DNA of 64,000 bases, taken from NCBI RefSeq assembly GCF_014257025.1, contig NZ_JACMSF010000003.1, forward strand, positions 186,001 to 250,000, written 5' to 3'. The notes below the pieces were generated by a model that worked only from the letters and a program-made list of their open reading frames with translations, was not told where the DNA came from and ran no database searches. This document shows, piece by piece, positions 45,400 to 55,723 of the stretch. Numbering within the stretch: the first letter of the stretch is position 1; the number at the start of each line of letters is the position of its first letter. This DNA comes from Streptomyces cupreus. Its GTDB lineage: Bacteria; Actinomycetota; Actinomycetes; Streptomycetales; Streptomycetaceae. The position numbers and the translations under genes were made by a program.

Positions 45400-46173
45400 A
45401 TGAAGAGATCATCGGGGGCGCGCATAGGCGCCACGGTCGCCATGAGCGCGGTAACGCTCGCCCTCATCACGGGTTGTTCGAGCGAGGAGTCCGACGACTC
45501 CAAGTCCACGGACGCGGGGAAGTCCTCCGCCTCGCCGGCCCAGGCCGCGAAGGCGCTCAGCGCCGCGGAGCTGGAGAAGCTGCTGCTCGCCAAGGGCGAC
45601 ATCAAGGGCTACAAGGTCGAGACGGGGGACGACACGCTCCCCAAGTCCAAGACCGAGGTGAAGACGGACAAGGCCGAGTGCGACCCGCTGGCGTGGGCCA
45701 CGGCGGGCCTGGCTCCGGGTGACACCGAGGCGAACGCGTCCAACACGGTTGCCGAGGACAAGGCGTCGAGCGCGACGGCCGCCCCGGACAGCGTCGAGGA
45801 CGCCTTCAACATCAACATGACGTTCGTGGGCCTGTCCTCCTACGAGGGCGACGGCGCCGAGAAGGCCATGAAGGCCGTCACCGACGGCATCGCGGCCTGC
45901 TCCGGCGGCTACGGCCTCAAGGCGGCCGGCGAGAACTCCAAGGTCACCAAGGTCGCCTCGGCGAAGGCGTCCGGCCAGGGCGACGAGTCGGTGGCGTTCG
46001 CCGAAGACGTCGACATGGACGGCGAGGGCACGGCCACCTTCAACACCGAGGTGGTCCGCAAGGGCAACACCATCGCCACGTTCTACACGGTGAACTTCGC
46101 GTCGCTCGGCACGGGCAAGGCGGCGGAGGTCCCGGCGGAGATCGTCACGGCCCAGCTCGGCAAGATCAAGTAA
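45400..46173 (+). CDS. Lipoprotein of unknown function
   Basis: 257 aa. Lipobox 'LITGCSS' with cysteine ~26, a Ser/Asp/Lys-rich linker, then a ~170-residue domain with conserved-looking 'CDPLAWATAGLAPGD' and 'AACSGGYGLKA' cysteines, likely a disulfide-bonded beta fold. It resembles streptomycete lipoproteins annotated only as hypothetical. Leaderless promoter upstream, strong terminator downstream, so monocistronic. Confidence 0.8.
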   Translation: MKRSSGARIGATVAMSAVTLALITGCSSEESDDSKSTDAGKSSASPAQAAKALSAAELEKLLLAKGDIKGYKVETGDDTLPKSKTEVKTDKAECDPLAWATAGLAPGDTEANASNTVAEDKASSATAAPDSVEDAFNINMTFVGLSSYEGDGAEKAMKAVTDGIAACSGGYGLKAAGENSKVTKVASAKASGQGDESVAFAEDVDMDGEGTATFNTEVVRKGNTIATFYTVNFASLGTGKAAEVPAEIVTAQLGKIK

Positions 46174-46179
46174 TCATCG

Positions 46180-46213
46180 GGAGCCCCGCTGCCCCTCAGG
46201 GCGGCGGGGCTCC
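46180..46213. terminator. Terminator between lipoprotein gene and hutH
   Basis: GGAGCCCCGCTGCCC (46180-46194), CTCA loop, and the complementary arm 46199-46213 with one T-G wobble: a 15-pair stem 6 nt after the lipoprotein stop and 12 nt from the convergent hutH stop. Confidence 0.85.
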
Positions 46214-46224
46214 GTGCTGTCCGC

Positions 46225-47769
46225 CTACTGGAGCGGTCCGGTGATGGCCTCCACGGCCGCGACCAGCCGCCCCTCGCGCACGAACGTGTCCGCGGCGGCG
46301 AGGTCGGGCGCGAGGAAACGGTCCGGCCCGGGCCCCTGCACGCCCGCCTTCCGTACGGCCTCGATGACGGCCTGCGTGGCGGGCGCGGGGGCGAGCCCCT
46401 CCCGCAGTTCGACGCCCCGCGTGGCCGCGTACAGCTCGATCGCGACGACCCGCGTGAGGTTGTCGACGGCGTTACGCAGCTTCCGCGCGGCCGACCACCC
46501 CATGGAGACATGGTCCTCCTGCATGGCGGAGGAGGGGATCGAGTCGGCCGAGGCGGGCACCGCGAGCCGCTTCATCTCGCTCACCAGCGCGGCCTGCGTG
46601 TACTGCGCGATCATGAGCCCCGAGTCGACGCCCGCGTCGTCCGCGAGGAACGGCGGCAGGCCGTGGCTGCGGTTCTTGTCGAGCAGCCGGTCGGTCCGCC
46701 GCTCGGCGATGGACGCGAGGTCGGCGGCGGCGATGGCGAGGAAGTCCAGGACATAGGCGACCGGCGCCCCGTGGAAGTTGCCGTTGGACTCCACTCGCCC
46801 GTCCGGCAGGACGACGGGGTTGTCCACGGCGGAGGCCAGCTCCCGCTCGGCCACCACGCGCGCGTGCGCCATGGTGTCCCGCCCGGCACCGGCGACCTGC
46901 GGGGCGCAGCGCACGGAGTAGGCGTCCTGGACACGCGGGGCGTCGTCCTGGTGGTGCCCGGTGAGCTGGGAGTCCTTCAGTACGGCGAGCATGTTGGCGG
47001 CGGAGGCGCCCTGCCCCGGATGGGGGCGGATGGCGTGCAGCTCGGGGGCCAGCACCTTGTCGGTGCCGAGGAGCGCTTCGAGGGAGAGGGCGGCGGTGAT
47101 GTCGGCGGACTTGTAGAGGGTGTCCAGATCCGCCAGCGCCATGATCAGCATGCCGAGCATGCCGTCGGTGCCGTTGAGGAGGGCGAGGCCCTCCTTCTCG
47201 CGCAGCTCGACGGGGGCGATGCCGTGCTCGGCGAGCAGTTCACCGGCGGGGCGTACGACGCCGTCGGGCCCTTCCGCGTCTCCCTCGCCCATGAGCGCGA
47301 GGGCGCAGTGGGAGAGCGGGGCGAGGTCGCCGGAGCAGCCGAGGGAGCCGTACTCGTGGACGACCGGGGTGATGCCGGCGTTCAGCACGTCGGCCATGGT
47401 CTGCGCGACCTCGGGGCGAACGCCGGTGTGCCCCGAGCAGACGGTCTTGAGCCGCAGGAACATGAGCGCGCGCACGACCTCGCGCTCCACGCGCGGGCCC
47501 ATGCCGGCGGCGTGCGAGCGGACGATGTTGCGCTGGAGCTGAGCGCGCAGCTCCTGGCTGATGTGCCGGGTCGCCAGGGCGCCGAAGCCGGTGGAGACGC
47601 CGTAGACGGGCTCGGGCTTGGCCGCGAGGGCGTCCACGATCTCCCGGGCCGCGGCGAGGGCGGCCACGGCCTCCTGGCTGAGCTCGACGCGGGCGCCGCC
47701 GCGCGCCACGGCGAGAACGTCGGACGCCGCCACGCCGGACGTCCCCACCACCACAGTGTGCATATCCAT
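46225..47769 (-). CDS. hutH: Histidine ammonia-lyase
   Basis: Deaminates L-histidine to urocanate, first step of histidine degradation. 514 aa; the MIO cofactor triad is Cys145-Ser146-Gly147 in 'GSLGCSGDLAPL', where most bacteria have Ala-Ser-Gly. 'YGVSTGFGALATRHI' and 'VSMGWSAARKLR' are also conserved. Start taken as ATG 47769 (MDMHTVVVG); ATG 47763 is possible and neither has a good ribosome site. No other hut gene is adjacent, as expected in Streptomyces, where hut genes are dispersed. Confidence 0.95.
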   Translation of the reverse strand: MDMHTVVVGTSGVAASDVLAVARGGARVELSQEAVAALAAAREIVDALAAKPEPVYGVSTGFGALATRHISQELRAQLQRNIVRSHAAGMGPRVEREVVRALMFLRLKTVCSGHTGVRPEVAQTMADVLNAGITPVVHEYGSLGCSGDLAPLSHCALALMGEGDAEGPDGVVRPAGELLAEHGIAPVELREKEGLALLNGTDGMLGMLIMALADLDTLYKSADITAALSLEALLGTDKVLAPELHAIRPHPGQGASAANMLAVLKDSQLTGHHQDDAPRVQDAYSVRCAPQVAGAGRDTMAHARVVAERELASAVDNPVVLPDGRVESNGNFHGAPVAYVLDFLAIAAADLASIAERRTDRLLDKNRSHGLPPFLADDAGVDSGLMIAQYTQAALVSEMKRLAVPASADSIPSSAMQEDHVSMGWSAARKLRNAVDNLTRVVAIELYAATRGVELREGLAPAPATQAVIEAVRKAGVQGPGPDRFLAPDLAAADTFVREGRLVAAVEAITGPLQ

Positions 47770-47838
47770 ATTCAGGAGCGTACGCAGTGAATTCCAAGAT
47801 GTCACCAGTGGGGGGCGGGTTCGACCCTTACCGATCGG

Positions 47839-49002
47839 TCACGCCGGTTCGTCAGGGCTGCGACCACGGAAGCGACGGCGTTCGCCGGTCGGCGGCTCGG
47901 TGGAGGGGGCGTCGGCCAGCCGTACGACGGGATCGTCGGGCCCTTCCCGCCCCGCAACCACCGGCTTGGTGGCTCGCATGGCCTTGGCACGGTACTGGGC
48001 GGCGTCGGCCAGCCGGAAGAGGCGACGTGCCGAGCGGACGGGGCCGATGGGGTCGGCGGTGGAGGCGACCCCGCAGGCCACCCCCTCGCCCAGCTCCAAC
48101 TCGGCGGCCCGGCGGCACAGTTCGTCGGCGGCGCGGACGACCTCGTCGGCGGGCGGGCCGACGGCGAGCAGACAGAACTCGTCGCCGCCGAGACGGGCCG
48201 CGAGGGTGCCGGGGAGCATGGCGCCGCACAGGGAGAGAACCGAGCCGAAACGCTCCAGCAGGCGGTCGCCGACGGAGTGCCCGAGGGTGTCGTTGACGCG
48301 CTTGAGCCCGTTCAGATCGCAGACGACGAGGCTGACGACGACACCGTCCCTGCGGTGCCGTTCGACGGCCTCGTCGAGTCGTCCGTCCACGGCTCGACGG
48401 TTGGCGAGACCGGTGAGCGCGTCGGTGTACGCCAGCCGCCGGGCCTCCTCCAGCCGTTCCGCCTGGGCGATCCCGGCGGCGACGACGGCGGCGAGGACGG
48501 TGGCGAAGTCGGCGTCCTCCCGTTCGAAGACGGGCGCGCCGGTGGGGCGGGCGACGTAGAGCTCGCCCCACGCTCTTCCGTGCAGCACGATCGGCGCGAC
48601 GACACAGCACCCACGGCCACGGCGGCGCAGTGCGGCGACGCGCTGATGGACGTACCCGGGGCGCCGCCCCGCCGCCGGCCCCTCCGCGGTCTCGACCCAG
48701 GCGTTGGGCTCACCGCCGCCTGCCCAGCGCTCGTGCAGGAACTCGGTGATCTCGGGGAACTGATGGACGGGGTACGCCTCACCCTCGGGGAACTCCTCCT
48801 CATCGGGCGCGCGGTCCCCCACATTCACCAGCACCCGCAACCGCCCGAGCTCCCGCTCCCACACGGACAGCGCGGCGAAACTCCCCCCGAGCGCACGGCA
48901 GGCCCCACTCGCGGCGGCCCGCCAAGCCTCCCGAGAACCGTGCGCCGCCGCCATCCCCTGCGCCAACCCCACAACGGTCCCGAGCCGATTGTCCTCACCC
49001 AT
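47839..49002 (-). CDS. cdgE: GAF-GGDEF diguanylate cyclase
   Basis: 387 aa. Residues ~20-180 form a GAF-like sensor ('CCVVAPIVLHGRAWGELYVARP', 'EREDADFATVLAAVV'). Residues ~190-350 are a GGDEF domain with intact active site 'GGDEF' at 272-276 and 'DALTGLANRRA'. No RxxD inhibitory site five residues before it, so product inhibition may be absent. Should make c-di-GMP, which in Streptomyces holds development through BldD. A TAGCCT box lies 6 nt before the ATG (leaderless); a GTG one codon upstream is the alternative. The symbol is by position recall (SCO4931-like) and less certain than the function. Confidence 0.88.
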   Translation of the reverse strand: MGEDNRLGTVVGLAQGMAAAHGSREAWRAAASGACRALGGSFAALSVWERELGRLRVLVNVGDRAPDEEEFPEGEAYPVHQFPEITEFLHERWAGGGEPNAWVETAEGPAAGRRPGYVHQRVAALRRRGRGCCVVAPIVLHGRAWGELYVARPTGAPVFEREDADFATVLAAVVAAGIAQAERLEEARRLAYTDALTGLANRRAVDGRLDEAVERHRRDGVVVSLVVCDLNGLKRVNDTLGHSVGDRLLERFGSVLSLCGAMLPGTLAARLGGDEFCLLAVGPPADEVVRAADELCRRAAELELGEGVACGVASTADPIGPVRSARRLFRLADAAQYRAKAMRATKPVVAGREGPDDPVVRLADAPSTEPPTGERRRFRGRSPDEPA

Positions 49003-49099
49003 CACTCCAGGCTAGGGAGGTTCACGACAAACAGGGACATTGATACGGCGAACAGGTGTCGCCCGGGGTCGAACCCACGTAACCCCGCCTACCGCGCCG

Positions 49100-49903
49100 T
49101 CACTCCCCCGGCCACTCAGGCTTCCGCTTCTCGTTGAACGCCGCCACGCCCTCCGCCCGGTCCCCCGAGAACGCCACCGCTCGCCACGCCGCGTCCTCGA
49201 CCTCAAGACCGGCCCGAAGATCCAGCCCATGCCCGAGCCGCAGCGCCCGCTTGGCCGCCCTCAGCCCCACCGGAGAGTTCCCCGCGATACGGCCGGCCAC
49301 GGACAGCGCCTCCTCCCGGTCCCGCCCCGCCTCCACCAGCTGATCCACCAGCCCCAACTCCCGCGCCTCCACGGCCTCGACCCGCCGCGCCGTGAAGATC
49401 AGCTCCGCCGCCCGAGCCGCCCCGACCCGCCGCGGCAGCAACTGCGTACCGCCACCCCCCGGAATCACCCCGACCGACACCTCCGGCAGCCCCACCACAG
49501 CAGTCGAGTCCGCCACGATCAGGTCGCACGACAGCGCCAGCTCGAACCCACCCCCCAGCGCAAACCCATGCACCGCCGCGATCGTCGGCACCGGCAGGTC
49601 CAGCACCCCCGTGTACGCCCCGCGGGTCACCGGCCGCTGCCGCAGCAGATCCGCGTCACTGAACGAGTTCCGCTCCTTCAGATCCGCCCCGACACAGAAC
49701 GCCCGCTCATGCGTGGACGTCAGCACCACGACCCGTACGCTCGCGTCCGCCCCCAGCGCCGCACACGCCGCCCCCACCGACCGCGCCATCTCCGACGACA
49801 CGGCGTTCATGGCCTTCGGCCGGTCCAGGGCGAGTTCCGCGACATGCCCGCCGTCCCCGTGCCGCCGTACCAGCACGAAGTCCCCGTACCGCTCCTCGCT
49901 CAT
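49100..49903 (-). CDS. Enoyl-CoA hydratase/isomerase family protein
   Basis: 267 aa, crotonase fold. 'LALDRPKAMNAVSSEM', the oxyanion-hole 'AFCVGADLKE' and 'HGFALGGGFELALSCDL', and 'LPEVSVGVIPGGGGTQLLPRRVG' are typical; 'PEVSVG' carries the catalytic glutamate of true hydratases. Probably acts in beta-oxidation or branched-chain catabolism, feeding the propionyl-CoA carboxylase locus nearby. ATG start; monocistronic. Confidence 0.9.
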   Translation of the reverse strand: MSEERYGDFVLVRRHGDGGHVAELALDRPKAMNAVSSEMARSVGAACAALGADASVRVVVLTSTHERAFCVGADLKERNSFSDADLLRQRPVTRGAYTGVLDLPVPTIAAVHGFALGGGFELALSCDLIVADSTAVVGLPEVSVGVIPGGGGTQLLPRRVGAARAAELIFTARRVEAVEARELGLVDQLVEAGRDREEALSVAGRIAGNSPVGLRAAKRALRLGHGLDLRAGLEVEDAAWRAVAFSGDRAEGVAAFNEKRKPEWPGE

Positions 49904-50084
49904 GACACCCTCCGGTTAACGCGGGTTAACAACAACCGCCCCGATCATCGCAGCCCGACCCCCCAGGGGGAAGGCACCCCCGTTCGAGTGACATCCCCCG
50001 CAACCGCGCTTCCCCCACCCGCCGGAGCGCGTAGCGTGCGTCCGCCACGGCGCACCGAGGGCGCGAGCGCATCGGGGAGGGATC

Positions 50085-50753
50085 GTGATGGCGGTTACGG
50101 AATCGTCGGCGACGGAGACCACAGAGGGCGCGGAGGCCGGCGCCCCGACCCGCCTCTTCGGCCCTCGCGGCCGGCACCGCCGCCCCCGCCCCCGCAAGGT
50201 CCTCCTCGCCGCGGGCGGCCTCGCCCTCGCGGCCGGCGCCCTGAGCCTCGTACGACTGACCCCCGAGTCCGGGCTCGGCGGCCTCGGCACACCCGGGGCG
50301 GAACCCCGGCTGGACCCCAGCGGGGACAGCACCCCGGCCACGGACCGCGCCACGAACGCCGCCGCGACCGTGGGCGAGACCCCGCAGGTCAGCCCGTCCG
50401 CGACCACCGTGATGGGCGGCCTGAGCGCCACCCCCACGGCGCCCCCGAGGCTCGTATCGACAACCTCCCCGACGACCACACCCGCATCGCCCCGGGACCC
50501 GGCCACGACCATCCCCGAGGCCCCGAACACCATCACACCTCAGCCGCAGCCCACGACGACGACCCCGCAGCCGCCCGTGGCCGCGCCGACGCCCGCCCCC
50601 AGCGGGCCCCCGAACACTCCGGGCCCGCAGCCGTCGCCCAGCCCGTCCGACCCGCCCGGCGTATGCGTTCCGATCATCGGACTGTGCGTGGACCCGCTGA
50701 GCAAGCACCACGACCATCCGTCTGCTACGACGGCGTCCCGTCCCGACGCGTGA
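50085..50753 (+). CDS. Pro/Thr-rich membrane-anchored protein
   Basis: About 222 aa, GTG at 50085 or ATG at 50088 after GGGGAGG. Basic N-terminus, one helix (~residues 38-58, 'KVLLAAGGLALAAGALSLV') and then ~130 residues of Pro/Thr/Ser-rich extended sequence ending in 'GVCVPIIGLCVDPL' with two cysteines. Likely reaches across the wall as a spacer. The 3' end overlaps the convergent cya gene by 29 nt. As I recall, a similar gene lies beside cya in other streptomycetes. The function is unknown. Confidence 0.7.
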   Translation: MMAVTESSATETTEGAEAGAPTRLFGPRGRHRRPRPRKVLLAAGGLALAAGALSLVRLTPESGLGGLGTPGAEPRLDPSGDSTPATDRATNAAATVGETPQVSPSATTVMGGLSATPTAPPRLVSTTSPTTTPASPRDPATTIPEAPNTITPQPQPTTTTPQPPVAAPTPAPSGPPNTPGPQPSPSPSDPPGVCVPIIGLCVDPLSKHHDHPSATTASRPDA

Positions 50754-51834
50754 GCAGCCACGGCTCGACCACGCCGAGGCCACGCACCGGCCGCTGCCAC
50801 ATCGGCTGGAGCCCGAAACGGTACGTCGGCGGCTCCTCGCCCTCCTTCTCCGCGGCCGCAGCGGCCTCGGCCGCCTCCGCCTCGGAGGCCGGCGCCTCAC
50901 CGGTACGGATCAGCTCCTCCGCGAAAGCGCTGTCGACGAGGACTGCGTCCCGTGGAGCTATCGAGGTCAGCCGGGAGGCCAGGTTCACGGTCGTACCGAA
51001 GACATCGCCCATACGAGTGGTCACCGTGCCGAAGGCGATGCCCACCCGCAGCTCGGGCATGGTCTCGTCGTTCGCCATGGTCTCGATGAGCCGCAGCGCG
51101 ATCTCGGCGGCGACACCCGCGTCGTCGGCCGAGTACAGCACCTCGTCGCCGAGCGTCTTGATGAGCCGTCCACCGCGCGCGGCGACCAGGTCGGCGGCGG
51201 TGGTCTCGAATGCCTCGACGAGTTCGCCGAGCTCCTCCTCCTCCATGCGGCGGGTCAGCCGTGTGAACCCGACGAGGTCCGCGAAGCCGACGGCGAGGCG
51301 CCGGTCGACCATCTCCTCGTCGTCGGCGGCCTGGATGACCCGGCCGGCCGAGGCGGCGAGCTGACGGCGCCAGACGTAGACGAGGAACTCCTCCAGCTCG
51401 GGCAGGAGCAGCTCGATGATCGGGTACGTCACCTCGGTTCGGGTCATGCCCGGTTCCGGGGGCTCGGTCAGGCCCTCCAGGAAGGAGTCGATCTGCCACT
51501 CGGCCAGCCGGGCGGTGGTCTGCCCGGTGGACCTCGCCACCTGTACGGCCATGGCCTCGCTGAGCAGCCCCGCCTCGACGAGACCGGCGAGGCGTCTGAG
51601 CGCCAGTACGTCCGCCTCGGTCAGCGCCTTTGCCTGCCCGATGTCGGCGAAGCCCATGGCCCGCCAGAAACGGGACGCCAGCTCCATGGAGACACCGGCG
51701 CTGCGGGCGGCCTGAAAGGGGGTGTAGCGCCGCTCCGCGCCGAGGATGAGCTGTTCGAGACGCAGGGCGAGTGGATCTTCGCCGGGGTCGGCGGCGTGGG
51801 GGTCCATGCCGGAGCCCGTGTCGTCGACGGTCAC
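50725..51834 (-). CDS. cya: Adenylate cyclase (class III)
   Basis: 369 aa, GTG start. N-terminal ~150 residues are a helical regulatory domain ('LEQLILGAERRYTPFQAARSAGV', MerR-like helices). Residues ~185-340 are the class III cyclase homology domain: 'VGFADLVGFTRLTRR' with metal Asp, 'IKTLGDEVLYSADD' with second Asp, and 'VFGTTVNLASRL' with the transition-state Asn. Makes cAMP, which in S. coelicolor affects germination and development. Upstream gene in the minus-strand series ech-cya; 3' end overlaps the convergent Pro/Thr-rich gene. Confidence 0.93.
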   Translation of the reverse strand: MTVDDTGSGMDPHAADPGEDPLALRLEQLILGAERRYTPFQAARSAGVSMELASRFWRAMGFADIGQAKALTEADVLALRRLAGLVEAGLLSEAMAVQVARSTGQTTARLAEWQIDSFLEGLTEPPEPGMTRTEVTYPIIELLLPELEEFLVYVWRRQLAASAGRVIQAADDEEMVDRRLAVGFADLVGFTRLTRRMEEEELGELVEAFETTAADLVAARGGRLIKTLGDEVLYSADDAGVAAEIALRLIETMANDETMPELRVGIAFGTVTTRMGDVFGTTVNLASRLTSIAPRDAVLVDSAFAEELIRTGEAPASEAEAAEAAAAAEKEGEEPPTYRFGLQPMWQRPVRGLGVVEPWLLTRRDGTPS

Positions 51835-51972
51835 GCCTGCTGCCCTTCCGATCTGCCGCGGTCAGGTATCGACCGGCCCCAACTCTACGGCAGGTGTGCG
51901 CCAGCTCACTCCGTTAAGTGGGGCGAAGGGTTTCCTGATCGCGGCCGTTTCCTGTACGCGGGGTCGTGGTAG

Positions 51973-52007
51973 CTGCGTCCGGCGTGGCCGGCTCACGCCG
52001 GACGCAG
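51973..52007 (-). terminator. Terminator overlapping the birA stop
   Basis: CTGCGTCCGGCGT (51973-51985) pairs perfectly over 13 bp with ACGCCGGACGCAG (51995-52007). The birA stop codon lies in the loop and right arm. Confidence 0.75.
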
Positions 52008-52862
52008 ATGCACGATGTCCCCCGCCCCCACCGGCTCCCGCACACCCTCCTCCGTGGCGATCACCAGGCGGCCGTCCCCGTCCACCGCCACCGCCTCCCC
52101 GACCAGCGACCGATCCCCCGGCAGCTCCGCCCGCACCACTCGCCCGAGCGTCGCGCACCCCGCCGCGTACGTCGCCTGGAGGCCGCTCACCGCGGGGTCG
52201 CCCCCGGCCGACCGCCACCGCCCGTACCAGTCCTCCAACGACCGCAGCACCGCCCGCAGCAAGGGATCCCGGTCCGTGGTCACCGCCCCGGCCAGCGCCA
52301 GCGACCCCGCCTGGGGCACCGGAAGTTCCTCCTCCTTGAGGGTGACGTTGATACCGACGCCGACCACCACCCCGTCGTCCCCGGCCCGCTCCGCGAGGAT
52401 GCCCCCGGCCTTGCGCTCCTCCCCGCCGACGGTCACCAGCAGGTCGTTGGGCCACTTGAGTGCCGTATCGACCCCGGCCGCCCGCGAAAGCCCCGCCGCC
52501 ACCGCCACACCGGTGAGCAGCGGCAGCCAGCCCCAGCGGGAGACCGGAACGGCGGTCGGCTTCAGCAGGACGGAGAAGAAGAGGCCCGAGCGGGGCGGTG
52601 CCGTCCATCGCCGGTCGAGTCGCCCCCGCCCCGACGTCTGCTCCTCCGCGACCAGGACCGCGCCTTCCATGGCCGTACCCTCCCTGGCCAGGGCCACCAG
52701 GTCGGAGTTGGTGGAGCCGGTGCGCTGCACCACTTCCACGTCGCAGTAGAGGCCCCCGTGCCCGCCGTCCTTCACCAGCGCCCGGCGCAGCGCCGCGCCA
52801 TTGAGCGGGGGACGTTCCAGGTCGGACCAGCGGCTGTCGTCTGATGTATCTCGCGGCGTCAT
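51993..52862 (-). CDS. birA: Biotin-[acetyl-CoA-carboxylase] ligase
   Basis: 289 aa. Attaches biotin to carboxyl carrier proteins via biotinyl-AMP. The BPL motif 'EEQTSGRGRLDRRW' (adenylate loop), 'LKWPNDLLV' and 'KAGGILAE' are clear. There is no N-terminal DNA-binding domain, so a class I ligase without repressor role. Divergent from the carboxylase beta gene; the product modifies the alpha subunit encoded 3.7 kb away. Confidence 0.93.
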   Translation of the reverse strand: MTPRDTSDDSRWSDLERPPLNGAALRRALVKDGGHGGLYCDVEVVQRTGSTNSDLVALAREGTAMEGAVLVAEEQTSGRGRLDRRWTAPPRSGLFFSVLLKPTAVPVSRWGWLPLLTGVAVAAGLSRAAGVDTALKWPNDLLVTVGGEERKAGGILAERAGDDGVVVGVGINVTLKEEELPVPQAGSLALAGAVTTDRDPLLRAVLRSLEDWYGRWRSAGGDPAVSGLQATYAAGCATLGRVVRAELPGDRSLVGEAVAVDGDGRLVIATEEGVREPVGAGDIVHLRPA

Positions 52863-52893
52863 GCAAGCCACCCTAGGTGTGTGAAACGCCGCA

Positions 52894-52922
52894 CTGCCGA
52901 ATGGTAGGCGCACCACTAGTCT
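52894..52922 (+). promoter_or_regulatory. Promoter candidate for carboxylase beta gene
   Basis: CTGCCG (52894-52899), a 17-nt spacer and TAGTCT (52917-52922), 51 nt before the ATG of the beta subunit gene, in the divergent gap with birA. Confidence 0.45.
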
Positions 52923-52973
52923 ACGGATGAGTAACCGTCCCCCCTTTTGAGCAGGCAGGGAGCCGCGATCCCG

Positions 52974-54560
<1,587 letters not shown>

Positions 54561-54574
54561 CCCCAGGAGCCGTC

Positions 54575-54784
54575 ATGACGATCAAGGTGCTGCGGGGCAA
54601 CCCGACACCGGAGGAGCTGGCCGCCGCCCTGGCGGTGGTCAGAGCCCGCGCCGCGGCGGCGGCCTCGGTGCCGCCCGGCGCGCCCACCGAACGGGACTCG
54701 TGGTCGGACCCGGCAAGAATCGCGGCCCACCGCCTGCCGCAGCCGGGCCCGACGACGTGGGCACGTACTTACTGGCCCAGCTGA
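54575..54784 (+). CDS. pccE: Acyl-CoA carboxylase epsilon subunit
   Basis: 69 aa. 'IKVLRGNPTPEELAAALAVV' at the N-terminus is the epsilon signature, and the end 'WARTYWPS' is typical. The short Ala-rich middle links the helix to the Trp-rich tail. Epsilon stabilises and activates the alpha-beta carboxylase in actinobacteria. In operon with pccB, which it follows after 14 nt with an AGGAG-like site. Confidence 0.9.
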   Translation: MTIKVLRGNPTPEELAAALAVVRARAAAAASVPPGAPTERDSWSDPARIAAHRLPQPGPTTWARTYWPS

Positions 54785-54800
54785 ACCGACGCGGAACCAG

Positions 54801-54833
54801 GGGCGCCATTTAAGTACGCATACTCAGGCGCCC
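54801..54833. terminator. Nested hairpin after pccE
   Basis: Outer stem GGGCGCC/GGCGCCC; inner palindrome AGTACGCATACT (54813-54824). It lies 16 nt after the pccE stop and 28 nt before the small membrane ORF, so it may attenuate rather than fully stop transcription into maf. Confidence 0.55.
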
Positions 54834-54861
54834 TGACCCGGCCAAGCCACACGCTGGTGAC

Positions 54862-54990
54862 ATGCTGTGGTCCGACCCCGAAGACGAACCGCCCAAGGAA
54901 CTCCGCGACGTACAGAACATGCTGCGGAGACTGGGCGTGTTCGTCGCGTTGGCCATGGTGCTCGCGATGCTCGTGACCGGACTACGCTGA
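54862..54990 (+). CDS. Very small membrane protein between pccE and maf
   Basis: 42 aa: acidic start '[21 protein letters not shown]', then one helix '[18 protein letters not shown]'. Intact frame, stop 5 nt before the maf start, suggesting an operon. Short tail-anchored shape. The function is unknown. Confidence 0.65.
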   Translation: MLWSDPEDEPPKELRDVQNMLRRLGVFVALAMVLAMLVTGLR

Positions 54991-54995
54991 ACCGC

Positions 54996-55604
54996 ATGAC
55001 TGATCAGCCCCGCCGCCGACTCGTCCTGGCCTCCGCCTCCCCCGCCCGCCTGAACCTCCTGCGCCAGGCCGGACTGGACCCGGAGGTCATCGTGAGCGGC
55101 GTCGACGAGGACGCCGTCACCGCGCCCACGCCGGCCGAGCTGGCCCTCGCCCTGGCCGAGGCAAAGGCCTCCGTCGTGGCGGCGAAGCCCGAGGTCATGG
55201 GCGCCCTGGTGATCGGCTGCGACTCGGTCCTCGAACTGGACGGGGAGCCCCTCGGCAAGCCCGCGGACGCCGAGGAGGCCACCGCCCGCTGGAAGTCGAT
55301 GCGCGGACGGGCGGGCACGCTCCAGACGGGCCACTGCGTCTGGGACACGGTGCGCGGACGGTACGCCTCCGCCACGGCCTCGACGGTCGTCCGCTTCGGC
55401 GACCCGACCGACGAGGAGATCGCCGCGTACGTCGCCTCGGGCGAACCCCTCTACGTCGCCGGGGCGTTCACCCTCGACGGCCGCTCGGCCCCGTTCATCG
55501 ACGGCATCGACGGCGACCACGGCAATGTCATCGGCATCAGCCTGCCGCTCGTACGGCGGCTGCTGGGCCAGTTGGGGATCTCCATCACCGACCTGTGGAC
55601 CTGA
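54996..55604 (+). CDS. maf: Maf family nucleotide pyrophosphatase
   Basis: 202 aa. '[21 protein letters not shown]' (S-x-S-P-R/A-R family start), '[18 protein letters not shown]' with the catalytic acid, and '[18 protein letters not shown]' are conserved. Hydrolyses modified or excess NTPs as house-cleaning, linked to septum formation. ATG 54996 lies 5 nt after the small membrane ORF. The Maf gene between epsilon and the biotinylated subunit is also seen in mycobacteria. Confidence 0.92.
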   Translation: MTDQPRRRLVLASASPARLNLLRQAGLDPEVIVSGVDEDAVTAPTPAELALALAEAKASVVAAKPEVMGALVIGCDSVLELDGEPLGKPADAEEATARWKSMRGRAGTLQTGHCVWDTVRGRYASATASTVVRFGDPTDEEIAAYVASGEPLYVAGAFTLDGRSAPFIDGIDGDHGNVIGISLPLVRRLLGQLGISITDLWT

Positions 55605-55723
55605 TCTCGGACGGCGTACATGAACGTGCGTCAGTCGTACGGGGGTTGGGCGGGGCGAGATGGGCATGGCACCCGCATGCACGACTTCGCACCCGCTGTC
55701 TGTCGGCGCCGAAGAGGGGGCGC

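Noticed and set aside
49040..49095. tRNA-like T-arm (minus strand GGGTTCGACCCC)
   Set aside because: No acceptor, D- or anticodon arms fit around it; the required upstream part would lie in the enoyl-CoA hydratase gene.
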